Assembly (NCBI GenBank): GCA_019637355.1
Contig: JAHBVT010000001.1
Span: 1,519,192 to 1,583,191 of the forward strand
Source: Gemmatimonadaceae bacterium
Lineage (GTDB): Bacteria; Gemmatimonadota; Gemmatimonadetes; Gemmatimonadales; Gemmatimonadaceae
Reading direction: 5' to 3'
Length of the DNA: 64,000 bases
The notes under the pieces were generated by a model. That model had not been told where the DNA came from, did no database searches, and saw only the letters and a list, made by a program, of their open reading frames with translations. The translations under genes and the position numbers were made by a program. Positions 51,724-61,007 of this stretch are shown here, in pieces; within the stretch, counting starts at the first letter, position 1; every line of letters starts with the position of its first letter.

Positions 51724-52538
51724 CAGCCCCCGCGCGTCGCGATGAGGGCGAAGATCACCGCGGCCAGCGCAAAGCGGTACACGGCGAACACCGCGTAGCT
51801 GCGGCTGCGCACGAAGCGCAGGAGGACGGCGATGGCCACCCAGCTCGACGCCGCCGCAGCCGCGATGCCGACAACCAACGGGAGCGAGAGGCCCGTCTCG
51901 CGCAGCGCGTCGGGCACCTTGAAGATGGCCGCTGCGGAAATGATCGGCAGCGACATCAAGAAGGAGAACACCGCGGCCGAGCTGCGATCGAAGCCGAGGG
52001 CGCGGCCTGCCGTGATCGTCGCGCCGGAGCGCGAGACGCCGGGCACCAACGCCAAACACTGTGCGAGGCCGACCAAGAGCGCATCGCGCGCGGTCATCTG
52101 CTCTCGCGCCCGGGCAATGCCGGCCTTGGCGTCCACCGCCCAGAGCGCCGCGCCCATCACGACGAGCGCGATGGCCGTGATGATCGGGGCGCGGAAGGCC
52201 GTCTCGGCCAAGTCCTCGAGGGCGAGACCGGCGATGCCCGCGGGGATCGTCGCGATGACGATGAACAGCGCCTGCCGCGAGGCATCATCGACCGGCCGAC
52301 GCTGGCGCAGGAGGGTGATCGCCCCGACCGCCAAGCGCAGCCACTCCGCGCGGAAGTACCAGACCAGCGCCACCAAGGTGCCGAGGTGCAGCGCCACATC
52401 GAAGGCCAGCCCGGCGGGTTGCCAGCCCAAGACCCAAGGCGTGAGCGAGAGGTGCGCGGAGCTGGAGACGGGGAGGAACTCGGTGAGTCCCTGCAGCGTA
52501 CCGAGGACCAGCGCTTGCCAGACTGAGGGTTCGTGCAT
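51720..52538 (-). CDS. uppP: Undecaprenyl-diphosphatase (BacA/UppP)
   Basis: 272 residues, about eight membrane helices. Recycles the lipid carrier for peptidoglycan. LTEFLPVSSSAHL near 18-30 and GVSRSGATI near 165 are the two catalytic loops. Confers bacitracin resistance when abundant. ATG 52538; bshA ends 26 bp upstream. Confidence 0.95.
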   Translation of the reverse strand: MHEPSVWQALVLGTLQGLTEFLPVSSSAHLSLTPWVLGWQPAGLAFDVALHLGTLVALVWYFRAEWLRLAVGAITLLRQRRPVDDASRQALFIVIATIPAGIAGLALEDLAETAFRAPIITAIALVVMGAALWAVDAKAGIARAREQMTARDALLVGLAQCLALVPGVSRSGATITAGRALGFDRSSAAVFSFLMSLPIISAAAIFKVPDALRETGLSLPLVVGIAAAAASSWVAIAVLLRFVRSRSYAVFAVYRFALAAVIFALIATRGGW

Positions 52539-52563
52539 CGCAGAAAACTAGCGGTCGGCGCGT

Positions 52564-53697
52564 TTAGCGCAGGGCGGCGAGGGCGTCGGCGTAGATGGCC
52601 TCGTACTGCGCCACGATCTGCGCGGTGCTGAAGCGGGCCCGGGCATCTGCGGCGGCGGCCGCCGAGGCGGCTGCCCAACGCGTTGGCTCGAGCAGCGCGA
52701 GCGCGGCGCTGGCCATTCCCTCGACGTCGCCGAGGGGCAGCAGCGCGCCGGTGACGCCGTCGCGGACGACCTCGCTGACGCCGCCGACGTTCGAGCCCAC
52801 GACGGGCACGCCCGACGCCAGCGCCTCGAGCGCACTGAGCCCGAAGGACTCCGTCTCCGACGGGAAGAGATACAGGTCGGCCGCCGCGAGTAGCGGCGCG
52901 ACGTCGTCGATGCGTCCGAGGAAGCGCACCTTGTCGGCGACGCCCAGCGTGCGCGCCTCGTCCTCGGCGGCGCCGCGGTCCGGTCCGTCGCCGACCATCA
53001 CCAGGGTGCAGGGGCGCTGCGCCAGTACCTTGGCGAAGATGCGCACGACGTCGCGCACTCGCTTCACGGGCCGGAAGTTGGAGATGTGCATCAACACCGG
53101 CGTGCCGCGTCCCAGCTCGGCGCGCAGGCCGTCGCCGTGCCTTGCGCGATCGAACTCAACGGGATCGACGAAGTTCGGCACGACGTCCACGCGACAGTTC
53201 TCGCAGCCGAAGGCCTTCACCGTCTCATCCTTGAGCCACCGCGACACGCTGGTGATGCGGTCCGAGCGCTCGATGCTGAATCGCGTGATGGCGTGATACG
53301 AGTGGTCCTGCCCGACGATGGTGATGTCCGTGCCGTGCAGCGTCGTGACGACGGGCAGGCGTCGCCCCTGCGTGGCCAGCATCTCCTTGGCGATCCAAGC
53401 GCTGGTCGCGTGCGGAATGGCGTAGTGCACGTGCAACAGGTCGAGGCCCTGCGAGAGCGCGACGTCGTGCATCCGCACCGCCAGCGCGAGGTCGTACGGT
53501 GGGTACTCGAAGAGCGGATAATTACCGATGTTGACTTCGTGGAAGCTCACGCGCGGCAGGAAGTGCGGCAGGCGGAACGGATGCTCATACGTGATGAAGT
53601 GCACCTCGTGTCCGCGCGCGGCCAAGGCAATGCCGAGTTCCGTGGCGACCGCGCCGGATCCGCCATAGGTGGGATAGCAGGTGATGCCGAGCTTCAC
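52564..53697 (-). CDS. bshA: Bacillithiol synthesis glycosyltransferase BshA
   Basis: 377 residues. Adds GlcNAc to L-malate, first step of bacillithiol. The N-terminus GITCYPTYGGSGAVATELG and HVHYAIPHATSAWIAKEM are BshA marks; glycosyltransferase group 1 E-x7-E (ESFGLSALEALASG) near 290 is intact. Start GTG 53697 overlaps miaA. Bacillithiol is known in Firmicutes, Deinococcus and Bacteroidota; other genes (bshB, bshC) are not here. Confidence 0.92.
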   Translation of the reverse strand: MKLGITCYPTYGGSGAVATELGIALAARGHEVHFITYEHPFRLPHFLPRVSFHEVNIGNYPLFEYPPYDLALAVRMHDVALSQGLDLLHVHYAIPHATSAWIAKEMLATQGRRLPVVTTLHGTDITIVGQDHSYHAITRFSIERSDRITSVSRWLKDETVKAFGCENCRVDVVPNFVDPVEFDRARHGDGLRAELGRGTPVLMHISNFRPVKRVRDVVRIFAKVLAQRPCTLVMVGDGPDRGAAEDEARTLGVADKVRFLGRIDDVAPLLAAADLYLFPSETESFGLSALEALASGVPVVGSNVGGVSEVVRDGVTGALLPLGDVEGMASAALALLEPTRWAAASAAAAADARARFSTAQIVAQYEAIYADALAALR

Positions 53698-54623
53698 GTG
53701 TTGCCCTCGTTGAACCAGCGTTCGCCTGCCTCGGCCGCATCCGGCGCCGTGGGGTCGAGCCGCGTGACCGGCCCGACACCCGCGAGTTGATTACGGAACC
53801 AAGTGCGCTGGCGTTTGGCGTACTGCCGCGTGCTGATCCGCAACGCATCCAGCGCTGCCTCGAGCGTCGCCGTACCGCGCACCACCTCACGAATCTCGCG
53901 GTAGCCGCAGGCGTTCCACGCGGGCGCGCCGTCCGGCACGGACGCGGCGAGGCGTTCCACCTCCGCGACCCACCCGGCATCGAGCATCGCGGCGCGACGC
54001 GCGTCGAGCCGGGCCGCGAGCGCGGGACCGGGGTCCACGATCAGCCAGCGTGCAGGCCTCGGCGGCGTCGCGCTCCCGCGCCGATGCCAATCGCTGAGGC
54101 GCTCGCCGGTCACCAGCCCGACCTCCGCGGCGCGCAGCAACTGGGCGCGCCCCAGCCCCGCGCGCTCCGGGTCGAGTCGCTCGACGAGCGAGCGCAGCGC
54201 GGGCGTCGCCATCGTCGCCAGCTCCGCCTGCACCTCGGCGCGGCGCTGCGGATCCATTGGCGGCTCATCGGCGAGCGGCTGGACCAAGGCTCGCAGCCAT
54301 AGCCCCGTACCACCGACGATGAGACTCGGGCGCCCAGCGGCCGCGTCCTCCGCCAGCCACCCGGCGGCGGCCGACGCCCAGCGCGCCGCGTTCCATCGCT
54401 CAGTGGGGTCCGCGAGGTCCAGACCGGCGTGCGGCACCCTCGCGCGCTCGGCCGCCGAGGGCTTCGCGGTGCCGATGTCGAAGCCGCGGTAGATCTGCCG
54501 TGAGTCGGCGCTGATGAGGCGCGCGCCGTGCCGTGCCGCCAGCGCCAGCGCGAGGGCGGACTTCCCCGCCCCGGTCGGCCCGGCGATGATGCGCAGGTCA
54601 GCTGCGGCCGAATCGCCGGTCAA
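53694..54623 (-). CDS. miaA: tRNA dimethylallyltransferase MiaA
   Basis: 309 residues from the TTG at 54623. Adds an isopentenyl group at A37 of tRNAs reading UNN codons. P-loop GPTGAGKSA, SADSRQIYRGFDIGTAKP and the QYAKRQRTWFRNQ block are all there. The start is uncertain: the gene overlaps the mutL end, and TTG 54638 or the TTG at 54623 both fit, with a G-rich stretch before the latter. miaA next to mutL is the common order. Confidence 0.92.
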   Translation of the reverse strand: MTGDSAAADLRIIAGPTGAGKSALALALAARHGARLISADSRQIYRGFDIGTAKPSAAERARVPHAGLDLADPTERWNAARWASAAAGWLAEDAAAGRPSLIVGGTGLWLRALVQPLADEPPMDPQRRAEVQAELATMATPALRSLVERLDPERAGLGRAQLLRAAEVGLVTGERLSDWHRRGSATPPRPARWLIVDPGPALAARLDARRAAMLDAGWVAEVERLAASVPDGAPAWNACGYREIREVVRGTATLEAALDALRISTRQYAKRQRTWFRNQLAGVGPVTRLDPTAPDAAEAGERWFNEGNT

Positions 54624-56346
54624 TCTCGCCCCAGCCAAGCTGGAGGATCGTTGCGCGACCGTGCACGTCGTGCGCCGGCAACGTCGTCCGCGCGAGCGCC
54701 ACGTACAGGGCGCGCATCTCGTCGAGCGCGAGCAGATCCCCGCCCTTCACGGCGGCCTTGCAGGCCACGGTGGCGATGAGCCGAGTATGGCGCGCGTGGG
54801 CACTGGGCTCGCGGTCGCCGGTGAGCGCGGCCAGCGTCTCGCGCAGGCAACGCTCCGCGTCGAAACGCGGATGTGGTGTCGGGACGGCGTGCACGAGCAC
54901 CGACGAGCCGCCAAAGGACTCGCCCTCGAATCCCAGCCGTCCCAGCGCATCGCGCTCGGCCTCGAACACCTCCGCCTCGGACGGCGACAGATGCAGCGTC
55001 AGCGGGAACAGCAGGCGCTGGCTCGGCATCTGCCCGCCCTCGAAGGCGCCGAGAAAGCGCTCATACAGCACGCGCTCGTGGGCCGCGTGCTGGTCAATCA
55101 GCACCAAGGCGTCGGGGCGCTCGAAGGCGATATACGTGCGGTGGAACTGGAACAGCGGCGGCACGATGATCTCGTCATCGGCGCGACCGGCCGCCTCGAC
55201 CGCAACGGCGGGAGACTCGGCGTCCTGCGGCGCGGCGTCGAAGAGCGGCGCCGGAGCCGTCGGCATCGCCTGCCGCAACGCTTCCACGCCCAGCGCACGT
55301 CCCAACGTAGGCTCCGACGGCACGCCGCGCACGATGCCCACCGCCGCGATGGCGTCCTCAGTGCCAAGCGCACGGCGTACAGCACGCTCCACGGCACGCT
55401 CGAGGTTCCAGCGGTCGCGGAAGCGCACCTCCGCCTTGGCCGGGTGCACGTTCACGTCCACGTCGCCGCCGGGCAGATCCAGTTGCAGCAGCAGCGACGG
55501 CCGCACGCCGGCCGGAATCGTCGAGCGATACGCCGCTTCGGCGGCGCGGATCACGCCGAGATCGCGCACCGCGCGGCCATTCACAGTGACCAGCGTGCGG
55601 CGCGTGCCGAGTCCCACGTCGCTGGGCCGTTCGGCCAAGCCGCTGATGCGGATGCTGCCCTGCACGTCCTCGACCGGCACCAGGCGGTCGGCGGCGTCGG
55701 CACCCCAGAGCGCCGCAACGCGATCGGCGAGCGTGCGCGCCGGCACCAACGCGAGCTGCTCCTTGCCGTCGTGCGTCAGCGTGAGGCGCACGTCGCGGCG
55801 CAGCAGCGCCACCGTGTGCAAGAGCTCGAGGATCGCGCGCCATTCCGACCTCGCGCCGCGCAAGAATTTCTGCCGTGCGGGCGTGTTGTAGAACAGCGAC
55901 TCCACCGTCACCGTCGTGCCGCGTCGGCGTGCCGCGTCGGTGACGCCGCCGAGCGCACCACCGTGCACCTCCACCCGCGTCCCCGCGCCGTCGCCGGTGG
56001 CGGTCTCGATCGTCAGGCGCGAAACCGAGCCGATGGCCGGCAGGGCCTCGCCGCGGAAGCCGAAGCTGAGCACGCCGACCAAGTCCTCGGCATCGCGGAT
56101 CTTGCTGGTGGCGTGACGCGCAATGGCCAGCTGGGCTTCGTCGCGCGTCATCCCGCCGCCGTCATCACTGATGCGGATCAACGCGCGTCCGCCCTCGCGG
56201 ACGTCGATGTCCACCTGCGTGGCGCCGGCATCGAGGGCGTTCTCGACGAGTTCCTTCACCACCGACGCCGGGCGCTCCACGACCTCGCCGGCGGCGATGC
56301 GGTCGGCGACGTCAGGCGGCAGGATGGCGATGCGCGGCGCGGTCAT
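54598..56346 (-). CDS. mutL: DNA mismatch repair protein MutL with endonuclease motif
   Basis: 582 residues. GHKL ATPase N-terminus: IAAGEVVERPASVVKELVENALDAGA and the SFGFRGEALPAIGSV motif. The C-terminal part holds DQHAAHERVLYE, matching DQHA(X)2E(X)4E, the endonuclease motif found in bacteria without MutH. So this MutL should nick the strand itself. ATG 56346. Pro/Ala-rich linker at about 330-400 is typical. mutS is not in the window. Confidence 0.96.
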   Translation of the reverse strand: MTAPRIAILPPDVADRIAAGEVVERPASVVKELVENALDAGATQVDIDVREGGRALIRISDDGGGMTRDEAQLAIARHATSKIRDAEDLVGVLSFGFRGEALPAIGSVSRLTIETATGDGAGTRVEVHGGALGGVTDAARRRGTTVTVESLFYNTPARQKFLRGARSEWRAILELLHTVALLRRDVRLTLTHDGKEQLALVPARTLADRVAALWGADAADRLVPVEDVQGSIRISGLAERPSDVGLGTRRTLVTVNGRAVRDLGVIRAAEAAYRSTIPAGVRPSLLLQLDLPGGDVDVNVHPAKAEVRFRDRWNLERAVERAVRRALGTEDAIAAVGIVRGVPSEPTLGRALGVEALRQAMPTAPAPLFDAAPQDAESPAVAVEAAGRADDEIIVPPLFQFHRTYIAFERPDALVLIDQHAAHERVLYERFLGAFEGGQMPSQRLLFPLTLHLSPSEAEVFEAERDALGRLGFEGESFGGSSVLVHAVPTPHPRFDAERCLRETLAALTGDREPSAHARHTRLIATVACKAAVKGGDLLALDEMRALYVALARTTLPAHDVHGRATILQLGWGEIDRRFGRS

Positions 56347-56377
56347 CCCCGCAATCTCCGGGAGCGCGGGGCCGGAA

Positions 56378-58351
56378 TCAATCGCGCGCCAGCGAGAGGA
56401 CCCGCTCGGCCGGATACCAGCCCTCCCGTCCGCCGTCGAGATTGATGCGTAGCCACACACCCCGCCGCTCGACCACGCGGCCGACTTCGCCGGTGATCGG
56501 CATCGCCCCGGGGTCCGCACCGAGGGCCGGCAGGGCGCGCAGCGGCGTGGGCGAGGCGAGCACGACGAGGTCCCGCGCCTCGAGCGTGGCGTCCTGCCAG
56601 GCGCCGAAGGCGATGCAGGCCGCCCCGGGCAGCACCAGGAGCAACGGCCAGCGAGTCCGGCGGCGACGGCGCGCCGCGGCGCCGGCCCAGCCCCAGCCGG
56701 CAAACCACAGGAGCAAGCCCATCGCCAACACCGGCAATGCGGGCACTGGCAGGACGCGCGCCGCACCGCGGTGCTGTGGTGCGGGCACGCGAGCCAGCCA
56801 CTCGCGCGCGTCGCCGTTGCGCGGATCGAGCCGCAGCGCGCGCTGCCAGCCGAGCACGGCGGTGGCCGTGTCGTGCGCCTGCCACGCGGCGGCGCCGAGG
56901 TTGTGCCACACGGCCGGGTCGCGGGGACTGCGCTCGGCGGCGGTGCGGAAGGCATCGCGTGCGCGCGCGTAGTCCGCCCCGACGTAGGCCGTGCGCCCGT
57001 CTGTGAAGGCCTGCAGCGTCTCGATATCTCCGCCCGGCGCGCAGGCACCGAGCGCAGCCGCGAGGAGCAACAGCGTCAGCACGCGCCGCCGCGCCTCGGC
57101 ATCCACCTTGGCGAGGACAAGCTTCGCCTTGTCGAGCACGTCGCCGCCGGGCTTGCGGGAGTAGCCCTGCGCGTCGCAGGCATCGCGCAGCGCCTCGACT
57201 TCCCGCGCCGTCTCCTCCGTCACGCCCTCACGCCGGAGCGCGCTGGCCAGCGCCCCCGGATCGGTGTGCTCGGCGAGAGCCAGGCCGGTGCGCGCAAGCA
57301 AGGTGCGCTCGAGCATCGCACGAGCCGTTCGCGGCGGCTCGGTCCTGGCACGACGGCGTGGAATCAGCTGCGGCGCGACCCGCCACAGCAACCACGGCAG
57401 CGGCGCGAGCAACGCCAGCCAGGTGAGGAACACCGCAAACGGCAGTCGCGGGCTGCGGCTGCCAGCAAGGCTCGGGCGAATGGGCGGCGATGCGGTGTCC
57501 CCGCGCGCCGCTGCGCGCGGCGGGACTGCGACGAGCGCGCCCGCCCGCACGCTGACGGCCAGCGGCGCCGTGCGGACCGCCACATATCGGCGCTGCGCGG
57601 GGTCGAACACCGGGTAGGTCACGGCGGGCACCGTCTGCGGTCCGTCTTCGCGCGGCGTGACGAGCCAACTGAACTCCTTGGCCCCGCCGAACAGCGCCGG
57701 GGTCGAGTCGAGTCGGACGCGCTCGTCCTGCGCGACGACGTCAGCCCAGGGGATGCTCAGCGGCGGCCGCGGGAGCAGCGTGGCGTTTCCGCTGCCTTCA
57801 AGGCGCAACGTCAGCACGAACGGGTCGCCTACGCGCGGGGCCAGCTGGTCGCTGCGCAATTCCGCGCGCCACTGCCCCACCGCGCCCAGCCAGTCACTCG
57901 GGCGCCCGCGTGAGGGTGGATTGATGGCGACGAAGTGTACGCCGTCGGCCCGCAGCGTCCGGTCGTCCTCGCGGCTGAAGAAGCTGGCGCTCTGCGGCAG
58001 CGCGTAGGTCAGTCGCGCCGACCCCAGCGAGTAGCGTCCGGGCGTGAGGACGAACAGCGCCCGCCTGAACGTGTGCACCTCGACGTCCTCGGAGGCATCG
58101 CCGACGCGAGAGAGCGGCAGGTCGTAGGCCAGCATCGCCCGCGGTTCGGGCGGGACGAACTCCGGGTTGCGGCGCAGGCGCTGCCGCACCGCCGTCGGGA
58201 TGCGCACGCTGAGCGTGTACGTCACCTGCTGGCCCACGTAGACCGTATCGGGCGCGACGCTGGCGCGGAACCCGACCCCGTCGGGGTTCTGCGCGTCGGC
58301 CGTCGCGACGGTGAGCAACGCGAGGGCAGCGATGGCTGTGGCGACGCGCAT
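56378..58351 (-). CDS. BatD-BatE fusion protein
   Basis: 657 residues. Residues 1-21 are a signal peptide; 25-300 form a BatD-like beta-sandwich region; a membrane helix lies at about 303-325, then a cytoplasmic helical part. At about 421-437 there is a second hydrophobic segment ending LGAC, like a lipoprotein signal embedded in the protein. A TPR domain follows (443-520), two membrane helices (534-552, 568-586) and an SH3-like domain (595-655). This matches a BatD fused to BatE (TPR plus SH3). ATGA overlap with the upstream gene. Confidence 0.82.
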   Translation of the reverse strand: MRVATAIAALALLTVATADAQNPDGVGFRASVAPDTVYVGQQVTYTLSVRIPTAVRQRLRRNPEFVPPEPRAMLAYDLPLSRVGDASEDVEVHTFRRALFVLTPGRYSLGSARLTYALPQSASFFSREDDRTLRADGVHFVAINPPSRGRPSDWLGAVGQWRAELRSDQLAPRVGDPFVLTLRLEGSGNATLLPRPPLSIPWADVVAQDERVRLDSTPALFGGAKEFSWLVTPREDGPQTVPAVTYPVFDPAQRRYVAVRTAPLAVSVRAGALVAVPPRAAARGDTASPPIRPSLAGSRSPRLPFAVFLTWLALLAPLPWLLWRVAPQLIPRRRARTEPPRTARAMLERTLLARTGLALAEHTDPGALASALRREGVTEETAREVEALRDACDAQGYSRKPGGDVLDKAKLVLAKVDAEARRRVLTLLLLAAALGACAPGGDIETLQAFTDGRTAYVGADYARARDAFRTAAERSPRDPAVWHNLGAAAWQAHDTATAVLGWQRALRLDPRNGDAREWLARVPAPQHRGAARVLPVPALPVLAMGLLLWFAGWGWAGAAARRRRRTRWPLLLVLPGAACIAFGAWQDATLEARDLVVLASPTPLRALPALGADPGAMPITGEVGRVVERRGVWLRINLDGGREGWYPAERVLSLARD

Positions 58352-60018
58352 CACCAGTCCTTCTGTCCCGCCGAGCGGATCGGCGTGCCGCCGCGCTGGC
58401 GTCGCGCCTGCGTGTCGCGTTCTTCGCGGGCGGCGGCATCGAGCAGCGCCTCGGCCTGCTGCCGCGACATTGCGCTGGGCTGCGGCGGTGCGGGCTGCGG
58501 CGGCCCCTGCGGCGGCGAGTTCGTCGAAGAGCCACCGCCGCCGCCCGTGGGCGCGCGCAACGCAAGCTCGTAGTTCCATTGCGCGTCACGGTCGCCCGGC
58601 GTCTCGAGCAAGACCGTGCGGAAGGCACGCCGTGCGCTCTGCAGCGCGGCCGAGCGCGAGTCGCCATCGAGGCGCAGGCCACGCTTCAGATACGCCAAGC
58701 CAAGGTTGTAGCGCGCGCGGGTGCGCAGCGCGGGGTCGCCGGTGAACAGCGCGCGTTCGAGCGCCTCGACCGCGCCGTCGAGCGAGTCCGCGGCGAGCAA
58801 GGCGCTGCCGAGGTTGTAGAGCACGACGGGCCGGCGATCGCCGTCGGCGACGATACGGCGGTAGGCGCGGATCGCCTCGTCCACGCGTCCGGCGCGCTGC
58901 GCCTCAAGTGCTTCGCGCAGCGACGGCACCTGCGCGTGCAGCGTGGGGGCAGCGAACAGCAGCGCCAGCAACACCGCGACCGATGAGGAGCGGCGCAGGC
59001 GCAGCCACGACGGCCAGCGCGCGCCGTCGGCAAAGGCGGCATCGAGCAGGAGCAGCAGCAAGGCGACGAGAGCGAACCACTGGTAGCGCAAGGGGCGACT
59101 GAGCCGGATCGCCTCTTCGCGCGACGCCGTCTCCAGGCCCGCCAGCACGCGGCGGACGCGATTGCTCTTGTCGGTGGCATCGGCGGGCACGAACTCGCCT
59201 TCGGCGGCCTTGGCCAACGCCGAAAGGAACGTCGGGTCATAGCGCGTGATCACGATCTCCCCGTTCTCGTCGCGCTTCACGTCGGCGCCGCCGGTGCCTG
59301 GCAGCGGAATCGTACCGCCACCGGGAGTGCCGAAGCCGACGGTGATCAAGCTGATGCCAGCATCGCGCGCCTCGGCCGCGAGCACGAGGGCCTCTTGGTG
59401 GTCATCAAAGGCCTCGCCGTCGCTCATCACCACCAAGGCGCGGTCGGCATCACCGCGGCTCGCCATCAGGAGATCGATGCCTTGGCGCAGCGGCGGCGCG
59501 ATCGCCGACCCCGCCTGCCCCACGATGTTCGGGCTGAGATTGTCGAGGAAGAGGTCGATGGCGCCGTCATCTGCCGTGAGCGGCGAGAGGATGTAGCTGC
59601 GCCCGGCGAAGCCGAGGAGCGCGAAGCGGTCGCCAGGGCTGCTGGCGCGCAGGCGCCGCACTTCCTGCTTCATTCGTTCGAGGCGGCTGGGGCGCTCGTC
59701 GTCCGCGAGCATCGAGAGCGAAAGATCAAGCGCGATGGCGACGTCTACGCCCTCGACTTGCAGCGTCTGCGTGGCACGCCCCCAGCGCGGGCCCGCCAGC
59801 GCGACACCCAACGCCAGCGCCGCCGCTCCCAGACGCCAGGCCCGTGCGGTCGGCACGAGCGCAGCCTCCGGCGGGGCCAAGCGCGCCAGCGCCTCGGGCG
59901 CACCGTAGCGCAGCAGTCGCGCACGCCGACGCGCGTGCCCCAGCCGCACCAGCGCGAACGCCAGCACCGCGACGGCAACGGCGGCCAGCAAGCCCCACGG
60001 CCGGTCCACGAAACGCAT
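58351..60018 (-). CDS. BatB-BatC fusion protein (VWA plus TPR)
   Basis: 555 residues. Two N-terminal membrane helices (8-25, 62-77), a von Willebrand A domain with MIDAS DLSLS at 98-102, and a membrane helix at 313-329: the BatB plan. Then a second hydrophobic segment, 341-363 ending THAQ, reads like a signal peptide and leads into TPR repeats (366-485) and a Pro/Gly-rich tail: the BatC plan. ATG 60018 is in ATGA with batA. Function of Bat proteins: aerotolerance/stress resistance in Bacteroides; here inferred. Confidence 0.82.
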   Translation of the reverse strand: MRFVDRPWGLLAAVAVAVLAFALVRLGHARRRARLLRYGAPEALARLAPPEAALVPTARAWRLGAAALALGVALAGPRWGRATQTLQVEGVDVAIALDLSLSMLADDERPSRLERMKQEVRRLRASSPGDRFALLGFAGRSYILSPLTADDGAIDLFLDNLSPNIVGQAGSAIAPPLRQGIDLLMASRGDADRALVVMSDGEAFDDHQEALVLAAEARDAGISLITVGFGTPGGGTIPLPGTGGADVKRDENGEIVITRYDPTFLSALAKAAEGEFVPADATDKSNRVRRVLAGLETASREEAIRLSRPLRYQWFALVALLLLLLDAAFADGARWPSWLRLRRSSSVAVLLALLFAAPTLHAQVPSLREALEAQRAGRVDEAIRAYRRIVADGDRRPVVLYNLGSALLAADSLDGAVEALERALFTGDPALRTRARYNLGLAYLKRGLRLDGDSRSAALQSARRAFRTVLLETPGDRDAQWNYELALRAPTGGGGGSSTNSPPQGPPQPAPPQPSAMSRQQAEALLDAAAREERDTQARRQRGGTPIRSAGQKDW

Positions 60019-61007
60019 CACGGCAACGGCCCTCGGCGCCAAAGCAGGCCCAACTCCAGCAGCAACGCGAACATCGCGATGCCCAGCGGCCACAGGTACC
60101 AGTCGCGGAATCGCACGAGGCGCGCCTCGCGCATCGGAGCGCGCTCGAGCGCGTCGATCTGCTGATAAGTGCGACGCAGCGCCTCGGCGTCGCGCGCCCG
60201 CTGGTATCGGCCGCCGGTGGTGGCGGCGATGTCCTCGAGCAAGGCCTCGTCGATACGCACCGGTCGGTTCTCATACCGCAGGCCGAAGACGCCCCGCCCC
60301 ACCGGCACCGGGGCCACACCTTCGCTGCCGATGCCTACCGTGTGCACGCGGATTCCCATCGCGGCGGCGGCCTGGGCCGCCGTGCGCGGGTCGATCGCGC
60401 CGCGGTTGTTCTCGCCGTCCGTGAGCAGGATGACCACGCGGGAGCGGCCGGCGGCATCGCGCAATCGGTTGGTCGCCGTGATGAGGGCCGTACCGATGGC
60501 CGTGCCGTCCTCCAGCTGCCCGGGCTGCAGGTTGTCCACCGCCGCCAGCACCACGGGGTAGTCGAGCGTCAACGGCACCTGCGTCAGCGCCTCGCCGGCG
60601 AAGGAGACGAGCCCCACCTGGTCGGTCTCGCGGGCGGCGATGAATTCCTTCGCCGTCTCCTTCGCCACCTGCAGGCGGTTGGCCGGCTGGAAGTCCTCGG
60701 CCAGCATCGAGCTCGAGATGTCCATCGCGAGCACGATGCTGATGCCGTCCCCGCGGAGCGTCTCGGTGCGCGCGCCGGTGCGCGGCCGTGCGACGGCCAC
60801 CACGAGCGCCAGCAACGCCACCGCGCGCAGGAGTACCAGGGCGCGTGCCGTCCAGCGCCCGCGCCGTGGTCCCTCGGCGAGCAGCGCCGCGCGGGCGTGC
60901 ACCAGCGCCGGCGGACGACGGCGACGGCGCCAGAGCATCCACCCGAGCACCGGGAGGAGCCCGAGCAGCGCCCAGGGCGCCGCGAAGGCGAGTCCGCCGA
61001 CCGTCAT
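60018..61007 (-). CDS. batA: BatA, VWA-domain membrane protein
   Basis: 329 residues. Two N-terminal membrane helices (7-25, 54-73), VWA domain with MIDAS DISSS at 96-100 and a downstream LLTDGENN, and a C-terminal helix at about 305-322. Overlaps its neighbours by ATGA on both sides. Works with the MoxR ATPase and other Bat proteins in the family model. Confidence 0.88.
   Translation of the reverse strand: MTVGGLAFAAPWALLGLLPVLGWMLWRRRRRPPALVHARAALLAEGPRRGRWTARALVLLRAVALLALVVAVARPRTGARTETLRGDGISIVLAMDISSSMLAEDFQPANRLQVAKETAKEFIAARETDQVGLVSFAGEALTQVPLTLDYPVVLAAVDNLQPGQLEDGTAIGTALITATNRLRDAAGRSRVVILLTDGENNRGAIDPRTAAQAAAAMGIRVHTVGIGSEGVAPVPVGRGVFGLRYENRPVRIDEALLEDIAATTGGRYQRARDAEALRRTYQQIDALERAPMREARLVRFRDWYLWPLGIAMFALLLELGLLWRRGPLP

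Noticed and set aside
58352-58579. Extended start of the BatD-BatE gene
   Set aside because: The stretch lies inside the end of the BatB-BatC gene; ATG 58351 with ATGA overlap and a signal peptide is preferred.
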